DNA of 64,000 bases from Nitrospinaceae bacterium (GTDB lineage Bacteria; Nitrospinota; Nitrospinia; Nitrospinales; VA-1), in contig JAJDAY010000024.1 in assembly GCA_029261655.1 (NCBI GenBank), positions 1-64,000 on the forward strand, written 5' to 3'. The notes below the pieces were generated by a model. It had not been told where the DNA came from. It saw only the letters and a program-made list of their open reading frames with translations, and did not search any database. Every line of letters starts with the position of its first letter. Within the stretch, counting starts at the first letter, position 1. This document shows positions 15,869 through 24,790 of this stretch, one piece after another. The position numbers were made by a program, and so were the translations under genes.

Positions 15869-16047
15869 TCTTTTACCTCGTGAAGAATAAAAGGAATCTA
15901 ACAATCTTAAAGCCTTCATGAGCTTTGTTAAATAGAAAAAATGTGACTTGGGTGAAAGGGATTGAATAATCGCATCGACTAAAAACCGACGGTCTTAAAT
16001 ATTTTATTTCGGGATTTTCAGAATGGTTTGACGGGGGGATTCAGATT

Positions 16048-16647
16048 TCAGGAGAACTTACGCACATCCATTGTTTCGCCGTGGAATTCTCCTTCGATAG
16101 CGGCTTTATAGGTTTTGGCAACATCGGCGGCGGTCATCCCCGTTGATGAGTCCATTCCCATCATCTCCATCGTTTCCTTGACAAAAACCGGGCTGACTGC
16201 ATTGACCCGCATGCCCTGAAGCTCCAGGGCCGAGGCCCGGACAAAAGATTCCAATCCTCCGTTTGCCATACTGACGACAGTGCTTCCCGGTATGGGTTCC
16301 CGACCCAGCAAACCACTGGTTAAGGTGATGCTTCCTCCATTATTTAGGAAATTCTTTCCGATACGAACCAGATTCACCTGCCCCATTAGTTTATTGTTCA
16401 ATGCCAGGGAGTAGTCCTCGTCTTTCAGCTCAGTGAATTTCCCAAAATTTGCCAAGCCGGCGGTAGAAATCACCGCATCGACTTTCCCCACTTTATAAAA
16501 CAGAGATAAAATAGACTCCTGCGAAGAAAGATCCACTTTATAATCACCATTTCTGGAGCCCACCTTGATGATTTCATGATCTTTCTGAAGCAATTCAACC
16601 ACCGCTTTGCCTATGGTACCTGTCGCGCCAATGACCAAAACTCTCAT
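16048..16647 (-). CDS. short-chain dehydrogenase/reductase-like protein
   Basis: 199 residues with a Rossmann fold: VIGATGTIGKAV for NAD(P) binding, DAVISTAGLANFG, and SITLTSGLLGREP. The classic YxxxK catalytic pair is not evident; the corresponding segment reads VVSMANGGLESFVRA, as in the short 'atypical' SDR group. It is therefore probably an NADPH-binding reductase of uncertain substrate or a non-catalytic member. Its start overlaps the end of coaBC by four bases, so it is translated from the same message, but there is no known biochemical link to coenzyme A synthesis. Confidence 0.82.
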   Translation of the reverse strand: MRVLVIGATGTIGKAVVELLQKDHEIIKVGSRNGDYKVDLSSQESILSLFYKVGKVDAVISTAGLANFGKFTELKDEDYSLALNNKLMGQVNLVRIGKNFLNNGGSITLTSGLLGREPIPGSTVVSMANGGLESFVRASALELQGMRVNAVSPVFVKETMEMMGMDSSTGMTAADVAKTYKAAIEGEFHGETMDVRKFS

Positions 16648-17846
16648 AATTTGTTTTCCTCATTTGCCTTGATCCTGTCCAGCAAAACATCGGCGATTTC
16701 CTGTTTGGATAATCTCGGCAGGGAGTTGATGGTTCCTTCTTTGTCGATGAGGGTGACCTGGTTTGAGTCGGACTGAAACCCGATACCGGGTGCGCTGATA
16801 TCGTTGGCCACGATGAGATCGAGGTTTTTCCTTTTTAATTTTTCCTGGGCGCTTTGCACCACGTTCTGGGACTCCGCCGCAAACCCGATCACCATCTGGC
16901 GGGCTTTGGTTTTGGATGCTTCCAGCAGAATATCCGGCGTCGGTATGAGTTTAAGCGCAAGCGTCTCGCCCTTCTTTTTTATTTTTTCTTTTTGCACTGT
17001 GTCCGGCTGGAAATCACCAACCGCCGCGACCATCACCAGCACGTCGCAATCAGGAAAATGCTCCTTCACCAACGCCAGCATTTCTCCGGCCTGCTTACAG
17101 CGGAAGGTTTTCACCCCGGCAGGAGGTTTCAGGTGAGTCGGTCCGCTGATCAACGTCACTTCCGCCCCACGCAGACTGGCCTGCCTGGCCACGGCGTAGC
17201 CCATTTTTCCTGATGAGGGGTTGGTGATATAACGTACCGGGTCCAGCGGCTCCTGAGTCGGCCCCGCAGTCACCAGAATTTTGAGACCCGTTAAATCTTC
17301 TTTCCCGGCTATCCGGGTTTGCACTGCCCGCAAGATCCGGGAAGGTTCGGCCAACCGCCCCTGCCCCACCGTTCCGCAAGCCAGCTCGCCTTCTTCAGGG
17401 TCGATGAATTCGACGCCGCGCTCTTTCATCCTGCTGATATTCTCCTGCACCGCAGGATTCAAATACATGCCGTCGTTCATAGCGGGAGCTATCAGGACAG
17501 GGCCTCGAAACGCCAGGTAGAGATTGGAGAGCGCGTCGTCTGCCAGCCCGTTGGCCATTTTTCCAATGCTACCCGCCGTCGCAGGCGCCACCACCAAAAG
17601 GTCGGCGTTTTCCGCCGCCCGGATGTGCGGCATGGACGCCGAGGATTGTTCTCCAAATACCTCCTGATAGACCGGGTTTCCTGACAGGGACTCAAAGGTC
17701 AAAGGCGTGATGAATTTTCCGGCGTTCGCACTCATCACCACGAAAACTTCGGCCTTTTCGCGCACCAGCAGACGAAGCAACTCGACGGCTTTGTAAGCGG
17801 CGATGCCGCCGGAAACTCCAAGAACGATTTTTTTACCCTGGATCAT
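16644..17846 (-). CDS. coaBC: bifunctional phosphopantothenoylcysteine decarboxylase / phosphopantothenate-cysteine ligase
   Basis: A 400-residue fusion that makes 4'-phosphopantetheine for coenzyme A. The N-terminal CoaC flavoprotein half has GVSGGIAAYKAVELLR, the catalytic His in MPHIRAAENADL, APAMN and the LACGTVGQGRL lid with its essential cysteine. The C-terminal CoaB half begins at KILVTAGPTQEPLDPVR and continues through NPSSGKMGYAVA and a conserved lysine region. Length is standard. It opens a two-gene unit with the SDR gene. Pantothenate synthesis genes panBCD occur 6 kb away. Confidence 0.96.
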   Translation of the reverse strand: MIQGKKIVLGVSGGIAAYKAVELLRLLVREKAEVFVVMSANAGKFITPLTFESLSGNPVYQEVFGEQSSASMPHIRAAENADLLVVAPATAGSIGKMANGLADDALSNLYLAFRGPVLIAPAMNDGMYLNPAVQENISRMKERGVEFIDPEEGELACGTVGQGRLAEPSRILRAVQTRIAGKEDLTGLKILVTAGPTQEPLDPVRYITNPSSGKMGYAVARQASLRGAEVTLISGPTHLKPPAGVKTFRCKQAGEMLALVKEHFPDCDVLVMVAAVGDFQPDTVQKEKIKKKGETLALKLIPTPDILLEASKTKARQMVIGFAAESQNVVQSAQEKLKRKNLDLIVANDISAPGIGFQSDSNQVTLIDKEGTINSLPRLSKQEIADVLLDRIKANEENKL

Positions 17847-17996
17847 ATGGATGAACGGTGTTTGGGTTGAAAAACCTTTGTGACAGGTTCATTTATTAAC
17901 TTATTGGTTTTAAATGATTATAGATTTTTAAACCGGGAGGTTCAACGCATTTCCCTATAATTTCACGGATGCCGGGTCTGACTTTCTCATCCCGAA

Positions 17997-18025
17997 TTGA
18001 CATTCTATATTCCCTTCCCTAGTAT
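17997..18025 (+). promoter_or_regulatory. strong sigma-70-like promoter for galT-glgA
   Basis: A perfect TTGACA and TAGTAT are separated by exactly 17 bases. Transcription would start near 18032, about 35-55 bases before galT. This is the best promoter match in the window. Confidence 0.78.
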
Positions 18026-18087
18026 GTGGCTTTTAATGGCCTTAGGGTCATTTTCTCCTAAAAAATATGCCCGCTGGCTTGAATCTA

Positions 18088-19086
18088 ATGCCCGAACTCA
18101 GAAAAGACCCCATATTGAACCGCTGGGTCATCATTTCCCCGGACCGGGGGAAACGCCCGCACGAATTCCCGACGGTGACCAAAATGCCCCACAAGGGAAT
18201 TTGCCCTTTTTGCCACGGCAATGAGAATACGACGCCTCCGGAAATTCTTGCGTTCCGACCCGATAATTCCGCGGCGAACTCCCCCGGTTGGACTTTACGA
18301 GTCGTTTCCAACAAGTTTCCCGCCTTGAGAAACGAAGGCGGGATGAATCTGGTCAATGATGGGCTGTACGAAAGCATGAACGGCATCGGCGCCCACGAAG
18401 TCATCATTGAATCGCCCGACCACCTGGCTGAACTGAATTCACTCCCGGTCGGGAAAGTCGAGGATACTCTGCTGGCTTTTAAATTGCGGACGCTGGATTT
18501 AAAGAAAGACTCGCGCTTTCAATATATCCTGATTTTTAAAAACCACGGCGAATCGGCGGGGGCCACGCTTGAGCACACGCACTGTCAATTGATCGCGCTC
18601 CCCATTGTGCCTGAACTGGTGCGCGATGAAATAGCCGGCGCGCAAAGCTATTTCGATTTAAAACAACGGTGCGTCTTTTGCGATATCATCGCGCAGGAAA
18701 AAAAGACCGGCCTCAGGGTCGTCAATCAAAATGAACGCTTCATCACTCTTTGTCCCTTTGCCCCCAGGTTTCCATTTGAGATGTGGCTATTACCGCAGTT
18801 TCATGCCGACCGGTTCGAAGATTGCGCTGCGGAAGATATTTCCATGCTGGCTGAGTTGCTGAAGGAATCGTTGATGAAAATGCAGGTGGCTCTCGGTCAA
18901 CCCGCCTACAATCTTGTATTGCACACTGCACCAATGAACGGAAACAACGGCCGGCATTATCACTGGCATTTTGAAATCATGCCCAAATTAACTAAAATGG
19001 CTGGATTCGAGCAGGGAACAGGATTTCACATCAACCCCGTTCTTCCTGAAGTGGCGGCTGAAACCCTGCGCAACACCAGGATCTAA
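18088..19086 (+). CDS. galT: galactose-1-phosphate uridylyltransferase-like enzyme
   Basis: About 332 residues of the GalT branch of the HIT superfamily. Motifs: ELRKDPILNRWVIISPDRGKRP at the start, a CPFCHGNE zinc pair, the active-site EHTHCQLIALP (nucleophilic His), a second RCVFCDI pair, and HYHWHFEIMPK near the end. It transfers UMP between UDP-hexose and hexose 1-phosphate; some relatives are ADP-glucose phosphorylases, so the nucleotide is not certain. ATG 18088 matches the family start better than ATG 18067. glgA follows after 13 bases, which supports a role in glycogen or nucleotide-sugar metabolism. Confidence 0.9.
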   Translation: MPELRKDPILNRWVIISPDRGKRPHEFPTVTKMPHKGICPFCHGNENTTPPEILAFRPDNSAANSPGWTLRVVSNKFPALRNEGGMNLVNDGLYESMNGIGAHEVIIESPDHLAELNSLPVGKVEDTLLAFKLRTLDLKKDSRFQYILIFKNHGESAGATLEHTHCQLIALPIVPELVRDEIAGAQSYFDLKQRCVFCDIIAQEKKTGLRVVNQNERFITLCPFAPRFPFEMWLLPQFHADRFEDCAAEDISMLAELLKESLMKMQVALGQPAYNLVLHTAPMNGNNGRHYHWHFEIMPKLTKMAGFEQGTGFHINPVLPEVAAETLRNTRI

Positions 19087-19099
19087 ACTCAATTCCATC

Positions 19100-20557
19100 A
19101 TGACTCAAAAACTTAAAATTCTCCTGGTCGCATCGGAGGTTTACCCTTACGCAAAAACCGGGGGCCTCGCGGACATCGCCGGGTCATTGCCCAAAGCGTT
19201 AAAGCAACTTGGGCACGACATACGCGTCATCATGCCGAAACACAAATGCGTGGTCAAATGCCCACTGGGCATGCGCCCGATGGGTCTGGACGTTACCATT
19301 CCTATAGGCGGAACCCGGAAAAAGGGGTTTCTATACACGGGCCATCTCAATGGGGAGATTCCGATATATTTCGTGGGCAACGAAGCTTATTTTTCCCGCG
19401 ACCCTATCTACGGCACCCGTCATGGGGATTACCTCGACAATGCCGAGCGCTTTATTTTCTTCTGCCGGTCTGTTCTGGAAGTTTGCAAATCGGTCGAGTT
19501 TCAACCCGATGTCATTCATTGCAATGACTGGCAAACCGGCCTGATCCCCACTTATTTGAAAACGATTTATTCAAAAGACAAATGGTTTCAAAACACGCGC
19601 ACTATTTTTTCGATCCATAACCTGGGGTATCAGGGAAACTTTCCCTCGTACGAACTCAAAACGGCGGGTCTGCCTTTCTCCATTTTTACGCCTCAAGGCG
19701 TGGAGTTTTACAATCACTTCAGTTTTTTAAAATCCGCGCTGGTGGATGCCGATCTTCTGACCACGGTGAGCCCTACCTACGCAAAGGAAATCCAGACCAA
19801 GGCTTTCGGATTCAAAATGGACGGAGTTTTGCGGATGCGCTCCAAGGATCTGTTCGGCATCTTGAACGGCGTCGATTATCAGGAATGGAACCCCGAAGCC
19901 GATCCCAGCGTCGCAAAAAACTATTCTTCTAAAAACAGGTCGGGGAAACTCGCTTGCAAAAGAAAACTTGCGGACCTATTTTCTCTCAAGATAAAAGATG
20001 ACACGCCCCTTTTTTCGATGGTCACCCGCTTGTCGAGTCAAAAGGGGGTCGATCTGGTCATCGAAATTCTGGACGAACTGCTCGGTGAGGACGCGGCATT
20101 CGTTTTACTGGGATCGGGAGATTCCATGTATGAAAATTATTTCCTTAAAATGAACCACCTGCGGCCAGACAGGGTGGGCGTCCACATCGGATTCGATGAA
20201 AAACTGGCGCACCAGATTCTGGCCGGGTCCGACTTCCTGATGATGCCGTCTCAATACGAACCCTGCGGCCTCACGCAAATGTATGCTCTGAAATATGGCG
20301 CGGTCCCGATTGTCCGGTCGGTGGGGGGGCTGGCGGATTCCATAAAAGAGTTCAATCGGAAAACTATGAAGGGAACGGGTTTCAAATTCAAACCATTCAC
20401 GCCCGACCATTTGTATCAGGCGGTTCAAAAGGCGATGTCTGTTTATCGGAAAAAAAACCAGTGGCAAACACTGACCGCAAACGACATGACCGCCGATTTC
20501 GGCTGGGACCGGGCCGCAAAAAAATACTGTCAACTTTACCGGCGTGCCCTCCTATAA
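19100..20557 (+). CDS. glgA: glycogen (starch) synthase, ADP-glucose dependent
   Basis: A 485-residue GT5 glycosyltransferase that extends alpha-1,4-glucan chains from ADP-glucose. The N-terminal KTGGLADIAGSLPKAL motif binds ADP-glucose. HCNDWQTGLIPTYLKT, IFSIHNLGYQG and LLTTVSPTYAKEIQ are family signatures. The C-terminal domain has MVTRLSSQKGVDLV and SQYEPCGLTQMYALKYG (E-x7-E type catalytic site). Length is normal. It lies between galT and a histidine kinase gene that starts 9 bases after the stop, so all three appear to be one transcript. Confidence 0.96.
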   Translation: MTQKLKILLVASEVYPYAKTGGLADIAGSLPKALKQLGHDIRVIMPKHKCVVKCPLGMRPMGLDVTIPIGGTRKKGFLYTGHLNGEIPIYFVGNEAYFSRDPIYGTRHGDYLDNAERFIFFCRSVLEVCKSVEFQPDVIHCNDWQTGLIPTYLKTIYSKDKWFQNTRTIFSIHNLGYQGNFPSYELKTAGLPFSIFTPQGVEFYNHFSFLKSALVDADLLTTVSPTYAKEIQTKAFGFKMDGVLRMRSKDLFGILNGVDYQEWNPEADPSVAKNYSSKNRSGKLACKRKLADLFSLKIKDDTPLFSMVTRLSSQKGVDLVIEILDELLGEDAAFVLLGSGDSMYENYFLKMNHLRPDRVGVHIGFDEKLAHQILAGSDFLMMPSQYEPCGLTQMYALKYGAVPIVRSVGGLADSIKEFNRKTMKGTGFKFKPFTPDHLYQAVQKAMSVYRKKNQWQTLTANDMTADFGWDRAAKKYCQLYRRALL

Positions 20558-20566
20558 TGAGGCCTC

Positions 20567-22465
20567 ATGAAAGATAACAGTCAGGGACTAAAAATATTCC
20601 AGGAAATCACCCGCATTGCCAACTCCACGCTGGACATTGATGAAATCCTGGAAAAGATCATCGAAGTCATCCAAAGCAAGTTGCACATCGACGCCTGCGC
20701 GATCTATATAGCCGATGACAATCATAAGCAATTTAAATTAAAGGCGGCCATCGGGCTTCCCAAAGACACGGCTCAATTCATTCAGCTGGAACTGGGCAAA
20801 GGGGTCACCGGTTGGGTGGCCGAGCATCATAAAACCCTGGCCCTCAGCGACGCCCACAATGACCCACGATTTGTCTATTTCCCGGAAATCGAGGAAGAAA
20901 AATTCAACGCCATGTTGTCTGTTCCCATCATGGTGGATAAGCAATGCATCGGCGTCATCAATATCCACAATGAAGATCAAAGAGAATACTCCGACCTCTC
21001 AATATTTATGATGGAAACCATTGCCAGCCAGGTTTCCGGGTGTATTCGCAACGCCATGTTGTTTAATAAAAGCCAAATGCTCCTTAAGGAGCAAACCATT
21101 TTGTACGATATCAGCCTGGCGGTGCAAACTTCCACCCAGCTGGAACACGGGCTGTGGATCATTCTCAGCGGAGTCACGATGGGAGAAGCGGGTGGTTTCA
21201 ACCGAGCCATGGTCTTTATCATCAACGAAAGCACGAACACTCTTCGAGGTTTCATGGGCCTCGGCCCGGATTCCTCTGAAGACGCTTTTCGCATCTGGAC
21301 CCGTTGGGGCAGAAAAAAGAAAAACATGTTGCAATGGGTGGTCCAACAAGCGGAAAAGGAAGAATACAAAAATTCCACGTTCAATCAATTTGTCCAGGGG
21401 TTGAATTTTCCTATCCGACCCAATGAAAACATTCTGGTTGAGACGGTGCTTCAAAAAACATCGTTCAATGTGACCGACGCGGACAATCATCCCCTGGTCA
21501 GCGAAGATTTTAAACAGGCTTTACAGGCCAACGCCTTTGCCACGGTGCCGCTCATTGCCCACAAGGAGGTGCTGGGAGCCATTCTCGTGGATAACAGGTA
21601 CAACAATAATCCCATTTCAGACGAACAGCTCCGCCTACTGACACGGTTTGCAACCCATGCCGGCTGGGTGATCGAAAATTCGCGTTTGTTCACCAAACTA
21701 CTGGATACCAACCGTGAGCTGCTCTCCACAAGGGAACAACTGGTTCAATCTGAAAAACTGGCCGCATTGGGTGAGATATCCGCAGAGGTGACTCACGAAA
21801 TTAAAAATCCGCTGGTCTCCATTGGAGGTTTCGCCCGCAGACTTGAAAACAGCATCAATGACTTATTCAAAAAATATGAAAACGAAAAAGAACTGGAAAA
21901 AATAGCGGGTTATTCGAAAATCATCCGTTCCGAAGTGAGCCGAATGGAAAAACTTTTGACCAACATCCTCAATTATTCTAAAGCGGGAACTCTTCAACGA
22001 GCCCCATGCAATATCAATGAACTCATAGAAGAGGCGGTTTTTCTTTTCAAATCGGGTTTTTACATGAAAGATATCGCCATTCATTTTGAGCTGGAAAAAA
22101 ATATTCCCCCTCTCAGCCTCGATAAAACCCAGGTCAAACAAGTCCTGATTAATTTATTTTTCAATGCCATGGAATCGATGCCTTCGGGGGGAAGTCTCAC
22201 CATTAAGGCCTACCCGGAAACTTACGTTGGCGGACAAAAAATCATCACCCTGAGTATCGAGGATACCGGCGGCGGAATTCCCCAGGATATTTATGAGAAT
22301 ATTTTCAATCCATTTTTCACCACAAAGTCCACTGGAACCGGGCTGGGATTGTCCATTTCCCGGAAGATAATTGAAATGCATGGAGGAACCATCCGGGTCG
22401 AAAACAGTATCGGTCAAGGAGTCCAGGTTTACCTTCATTTACCGTTGCAAAATTGTCCCGATTAA
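20567..22465 (+). CDS. GAF-domain sensor histidine kinase
   Basis: 632 residues, apparently cytoplasmic. An N-terminal GAF domain (about 10-170) is followed by a second GAF-like domain (about 180-370), a coiled linker, a HisKA domain with the phosphoacceptor His410 in EVTHEIKNPL, and a HATPase domain with NAMESMP (N box), DTGGGIP (G1), FFTTKSTGTGLGLS (F/G2). No membrane helices or HAMP domain. It would sense a soluble signal and phosphorylate a response regulator, plausibly the one encoded 127 bases downstream. Being the third gene after galT-glgA suggests a link to carbon-storage status, which is inference only. Confidence 0.92.
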   Translation: MKDNSQGLKIFQEITRIANSTLDIDEILEKIIEVIQSKLHIDACAIYIADDNHKQFKLKAAIGLPKDTAQFIQLELGKGVTGWVAEHHKTLALSDAHNDPRFVYFPEIEEEKFNAMLSVPIMVDKQCIGVINIHNEDQREYSDLSIFMMETIASQVSGCIRNAMLFNKSQMLLKEQTILYDISLAVQTSTQLEHGLWIILSGVTMGEAGGFNRAMVFIINESTNTLRGFMGLGPDSSEDAFRIWTRWGRKKKNMLQWVVQQAEKEEYKNSTFNQFVQGLNFPIRPNENILVETVLQKTSFNVTDADNHPLVSEDFKQALQANAFATVPLIAHKEVLGAILVDNRYNNNPISDEQLRLLTRFATHAGWVIENSRLFTKLLDTNRELLSTREQLVQSEKLAALGEISAEVTHEIKNPLVSIGGFARRLENSINDLFKKYENEKELEKIAGYSKIIRSEVSRMEKLLTNILNYSKAGTLQRAPCNINELIEEAVFLFKSGFYMKDIAIHFELEKNIPPLSLDKTQVKQVLINLFFNAMESMPSGGSLTIKAYPETYVGGQKIITLSIEDTGGGIPQDIYENIFNPFFTTKSTGTGLGLSISRKIIEMHGGTIRVENSIGQGVQVYLHLPLQNCPD

Positions 22466-22592
22466 TATAAAAATTAATATCCTGTCGAATATTTACAATT
22501 GTTTCACCCGTCCATTTTTAGTTTGCAACTTGACTCAGAAAGGAGTTCTGCCGGTTATTCCATGAACGCTGTTTTCAGGAAACGAGGGAACC

Positions 22593-22958
22593 ATGCATAA
22601 AATACTGGTCGTTGACGACGAAGAAAATATCCGGTTTTTGTACAAGGAAGAGTTGGAAGATGATGGCTATAAAGTCACGGTAGCTGCGACTGCGGAAGAA
22701 GCCATGAAAAAAATTCTGGAGGACAAACCGGATGTCATCACTTTGGATATTAAAATGCCGGGAATGGATGGAATTGAGTTCATGAGAAAATTGAAGGAAG
22801 AAAGAAAAGACATTCCGGTGATCCTTTGCTCGGCCTATGGACGTTTCAAACAGGATTTTCGCGTCTGGGCATCCGACGCTTATGTGGTGAAATCTGCCGA
22901 TCTCAGTGAATTGAAACTGACCATCAAGGAAGTCCTTGGTGAAGTTGAGCCTAAGTAA
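22593..22958 (+). CDS. single-domain response regulator
   Basis: A 121-residue receiver domain and nothing else. The acidic pair Asp8-Asp9, the phosphoacceptor Asp52 in TLDIKMPGMDG, a Ser in ILCSAYG and the conserved Lys in YVVKSAD are all present, so it should be phosphorylatable. Without an output domain it probably acts by protein contact, like CheY or Spo0F, or in a phosphorelay. The preceding gene is a histidine kinase, the obvious partner, though a 127-base gap leaves room for a separate promoter. Confidence 0.92.
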   Translation: MHKILVVDDEENIRFLYKEELEDDGYKVTVAATAEEAMKKILEDKPDVITLDIKMPGMDGIEFMRKLKEERKDIPVILCSAYGRFKQDFRVWASDAYVVKSADLSELKLTIKEVLGEVEPK

Positions 22959-23054
22959 TCCTGTCACGCGACCCCACCTGTACCACCGGTCGTTATTTGG
23001 GCTTGATCCTAAAACCGTTTCCCTTATTCGACTTTTGATACCCTGGCCATTTCC

Positions 23055-23702
23055 ATGAATACTGCGCTTGAGCCAAATTTCATCGCCATAGAAGGCGCCA
23101 TCGGAGCGGGCAAAACTTCTCTGGTCAATTTACTCGGCAAGCAACTTGACGCCAAACTGGTTCTTGAAAATGACGATGAGAACCCCTTTCTTCCCGATTT
23201 TTATCGGGACAAGGAATCGTTCGCCTTTCAAACTCAAATTTTTTTTTTACTGAACCGGTACGCTCAGTATCAGGACCTGGCCCAAAGGGATCTCTTCAGT
23301 TCTCTGGTGATAACAGACTTTTTGTTTCAAAGAGATCCGATCTTCGCCAACCTCAACCTGAAAGATCATGAACTGCAACTGTACAACCAGATTTATAACC
23401 TGATAAAACTTCGAACCCCGAAACCGGATCTGGTTATTTATCTACAGGCCGATACCGACGTTCTCCAACAACGCATCGAAAAACGTGCCCGGAATTACGA
23501 GTCTTATCTGGACTGGGAGTATCTGGAAAAGGTCAATAAGGCGTTCACCAACTTCTTCTTTTATTATTCAGAAACCCCGCTTCTGGTCGTCAACACCAAC
23601 GAAATCGATTTCGTGGAAAAAAAAGGCGATCTGGAGGAGTTGATTTATAAGATCAATCATCATAGAATTGGCAGAGAATATTATAATCCGCTTGGATCCT
23701 GA
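23055..23702 (+). CDS. deoxynucleoside kinase family protein
   Basis: 215 residues of the dNK/deoxyguanosine-kinase family. It has the P-loop EGAIGAGKTSL near residue 15, the FFLLNRYAQYQD helix, LVITDFLFQRDPIFA (DR(E/D)-type segment) and a C-terminal lid with arginines in RIEKRARNYES. It would phosphorylate deoxynucleosides for salvage into dNTPs. Start and length fit the family. The gene is monocistronic by position. A similar kinase near pan genes has been noted in other bacteria, but its exact substrate cannot be read from the sequence. Confidence 0.88.
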   Translation: MNTALEPNFIAIEGAIGAGKTSLVNLLGKQLDAKLVLENDDENPFLPDFYRDKESFAFQTQIFFLLNRYAQYQDLAQRDLFSSLVITDFLFQRDPIFANLNLKDHELQLYNQIYNLIKLRTPKPDLVIYLQADTDVLQQRIEKRARNYESYLDWEYLEKVNKAFTNFFFYYSETPLLVVNTNEIDFVEKKGDLEELIYKINHHRIGREYYNPLGS

Positions 23703-23935
23703 AAGGACCGGGACGGGGCACGATAAATTATTCATTGTTGACCGCATCTTAAAAGGGGACCTTTTCATGAGGCCTCGAGTTTGCAAGTGTGGTTCATGAC
23801 ATGATGAATAAAAGCCAGTTGCCTGCCCATTGATCCTCTTCGGTGGGCTTTTTTGTTTGGTAACGTTTTCCCGCCGTGAGTTTCGTGCCATCTGCTTTCA
23901 TGACCCAGGGTTCTTGAATTTACAGGAGAACTGTC
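23703..23935 (+). other. leader region upstream of panB with hairpins
   Basis: This 233-base gap holds AAAAGG-GGA-CCTTTT (23751-23765), and a terminator-like structure near 23825-23855 with T6. The second is about 80 bases before panB. Its position upstream of pantothenate genes recalls the published 'pan' RNA motif, but I cannot confirm the conserved bulged adenines. It may simply be the terminator of the kinase gene followed by a promoter. Confidence 0.35.
23825..23855 (+). terminator. probable intrinsic terminator after the kinase gene
   Basis: GCCCA and TGGGC pair around a 14-base loop and are followed directly by TTTTTT. A longer alternative pairing starts at AAAAGCC about 20 bases upstream. 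It may end the kinase transcript or act as an attenuator for panB. Confidence 0.5.
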
Positions 23936-24790
23936 ATGAACAAAAAACCGATGACCATCCCCGCCATCATTGGCAAAAAAAATTCCGGATCAAAAATCAC
24001 CGCTCTGACAGCCTACGATTTCAGTTTCGCCAAACTGCTTGACGCCACAGACATCGACATCATTCTGGTGGGAGACTCTCTCGCCATGGTCGCACTGGGC
24101 TTTCCCAACACGCTCCCGGTCACTATGGACGAAATGATCGCCCACACGCGCGCCGCCGGTCGGGGTATCCGAAACAGCCTTCTGGTCGGAGACATGCCAT
24201 TTCTGTCGTATCAGGTTTCTGACGAACAGGCGATCGCCAATGCGGGCCGTTTTCTTCAGGAAGGGGGCGCCACCGCTGTCAAACTGGAGGGCGGCGTACG
24301 GGTGGCAAAGAAAGTCGGCGCGATCGTTCAGGCAGGCATCCCAGTTATGGGACATATCGGTCTGACGCCGCAATCGGTGCACCAGTTCGGCGGCTATAAA
24401 GTTCAGGGGAAAAACCTGCTTCAGGCCCGGCAAATCAAACAGGATGCCCGCGAACTGGAAAAAGCGGGTGCGTTTGCCATCGTCCTGGAAGGAATTCCAA
24501 GTGACCTGGCCGGGGAAATCACCGATTGCCTGAAAATTCCCACCATTGGAATCGGGGCGGGACCGCATTGCGACGGACAAATTCTGGTACTGAATGACAT
24601 GCTCGGAATCACTCAGGATTTCACTCCCAAGTTCGTCAAACGCTACGCCAATCTGGATGCGGAAATAAAAAAGGCGGTGGGACAGTATATTGAAGAGGTC
24701 CACTCCGGCAAATTTCCCGGCAAGGAGCATTCTTACAATACCGATAAAAAATCACTGAAAAAGGTGGAAGGTTCCCGTGGAAACCATTAA
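23936..24790 (+). CDS. panB: 3-methyl-2-oxobutanoate hydroxymethyltransferase
   Basis: 284 residues. PanB adds a hydroxymethyl group from methylene-tetrahydrofolate to ketoisovalerate, the first step to pantothenate. Motifs: KITALTAYDFSFAKLLD, the metal-binding VGDSLAMVALGFPNTLPVT, GDMPFLSYQ, GGAAVKLEGG-like GGATAVKLEGG, and GHIGLTPQSVHQFGGYKVQG, then IGIGAGPHCDGQILVLNDMLG. Ribosome site AGGAGA precedes ATG 23936. Its 3' end overlaps the panC start by 14 bases, so panB-panC-panD form one operon. Confidence 0.97.
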   Translation: MNKKPMTIPAIIGKKNSGSKITALTAYDFSFAKLLDATDIDIILVGDSLAMVALGFPNTLPVTMDEMIAHTRAAGRGIRNSLLVGDMPFLSYQVSDEQAIANAGRFLQEGGATAVKLEGGVRVAKKVGAIVQAGIPVMGHIGLTPQSVHQFGGYKVQGKNLLQARQIKQDARELEKAGAFAIVLEGIPSDLAGEITDCLKIPTIGIGAGPHCDGQILVLNDMLGITQDFTPKFVKRYANLDAEIKKAVGQYIEEVHSGKFPGKEHSYNTDKKSLKKVEGSRGNH

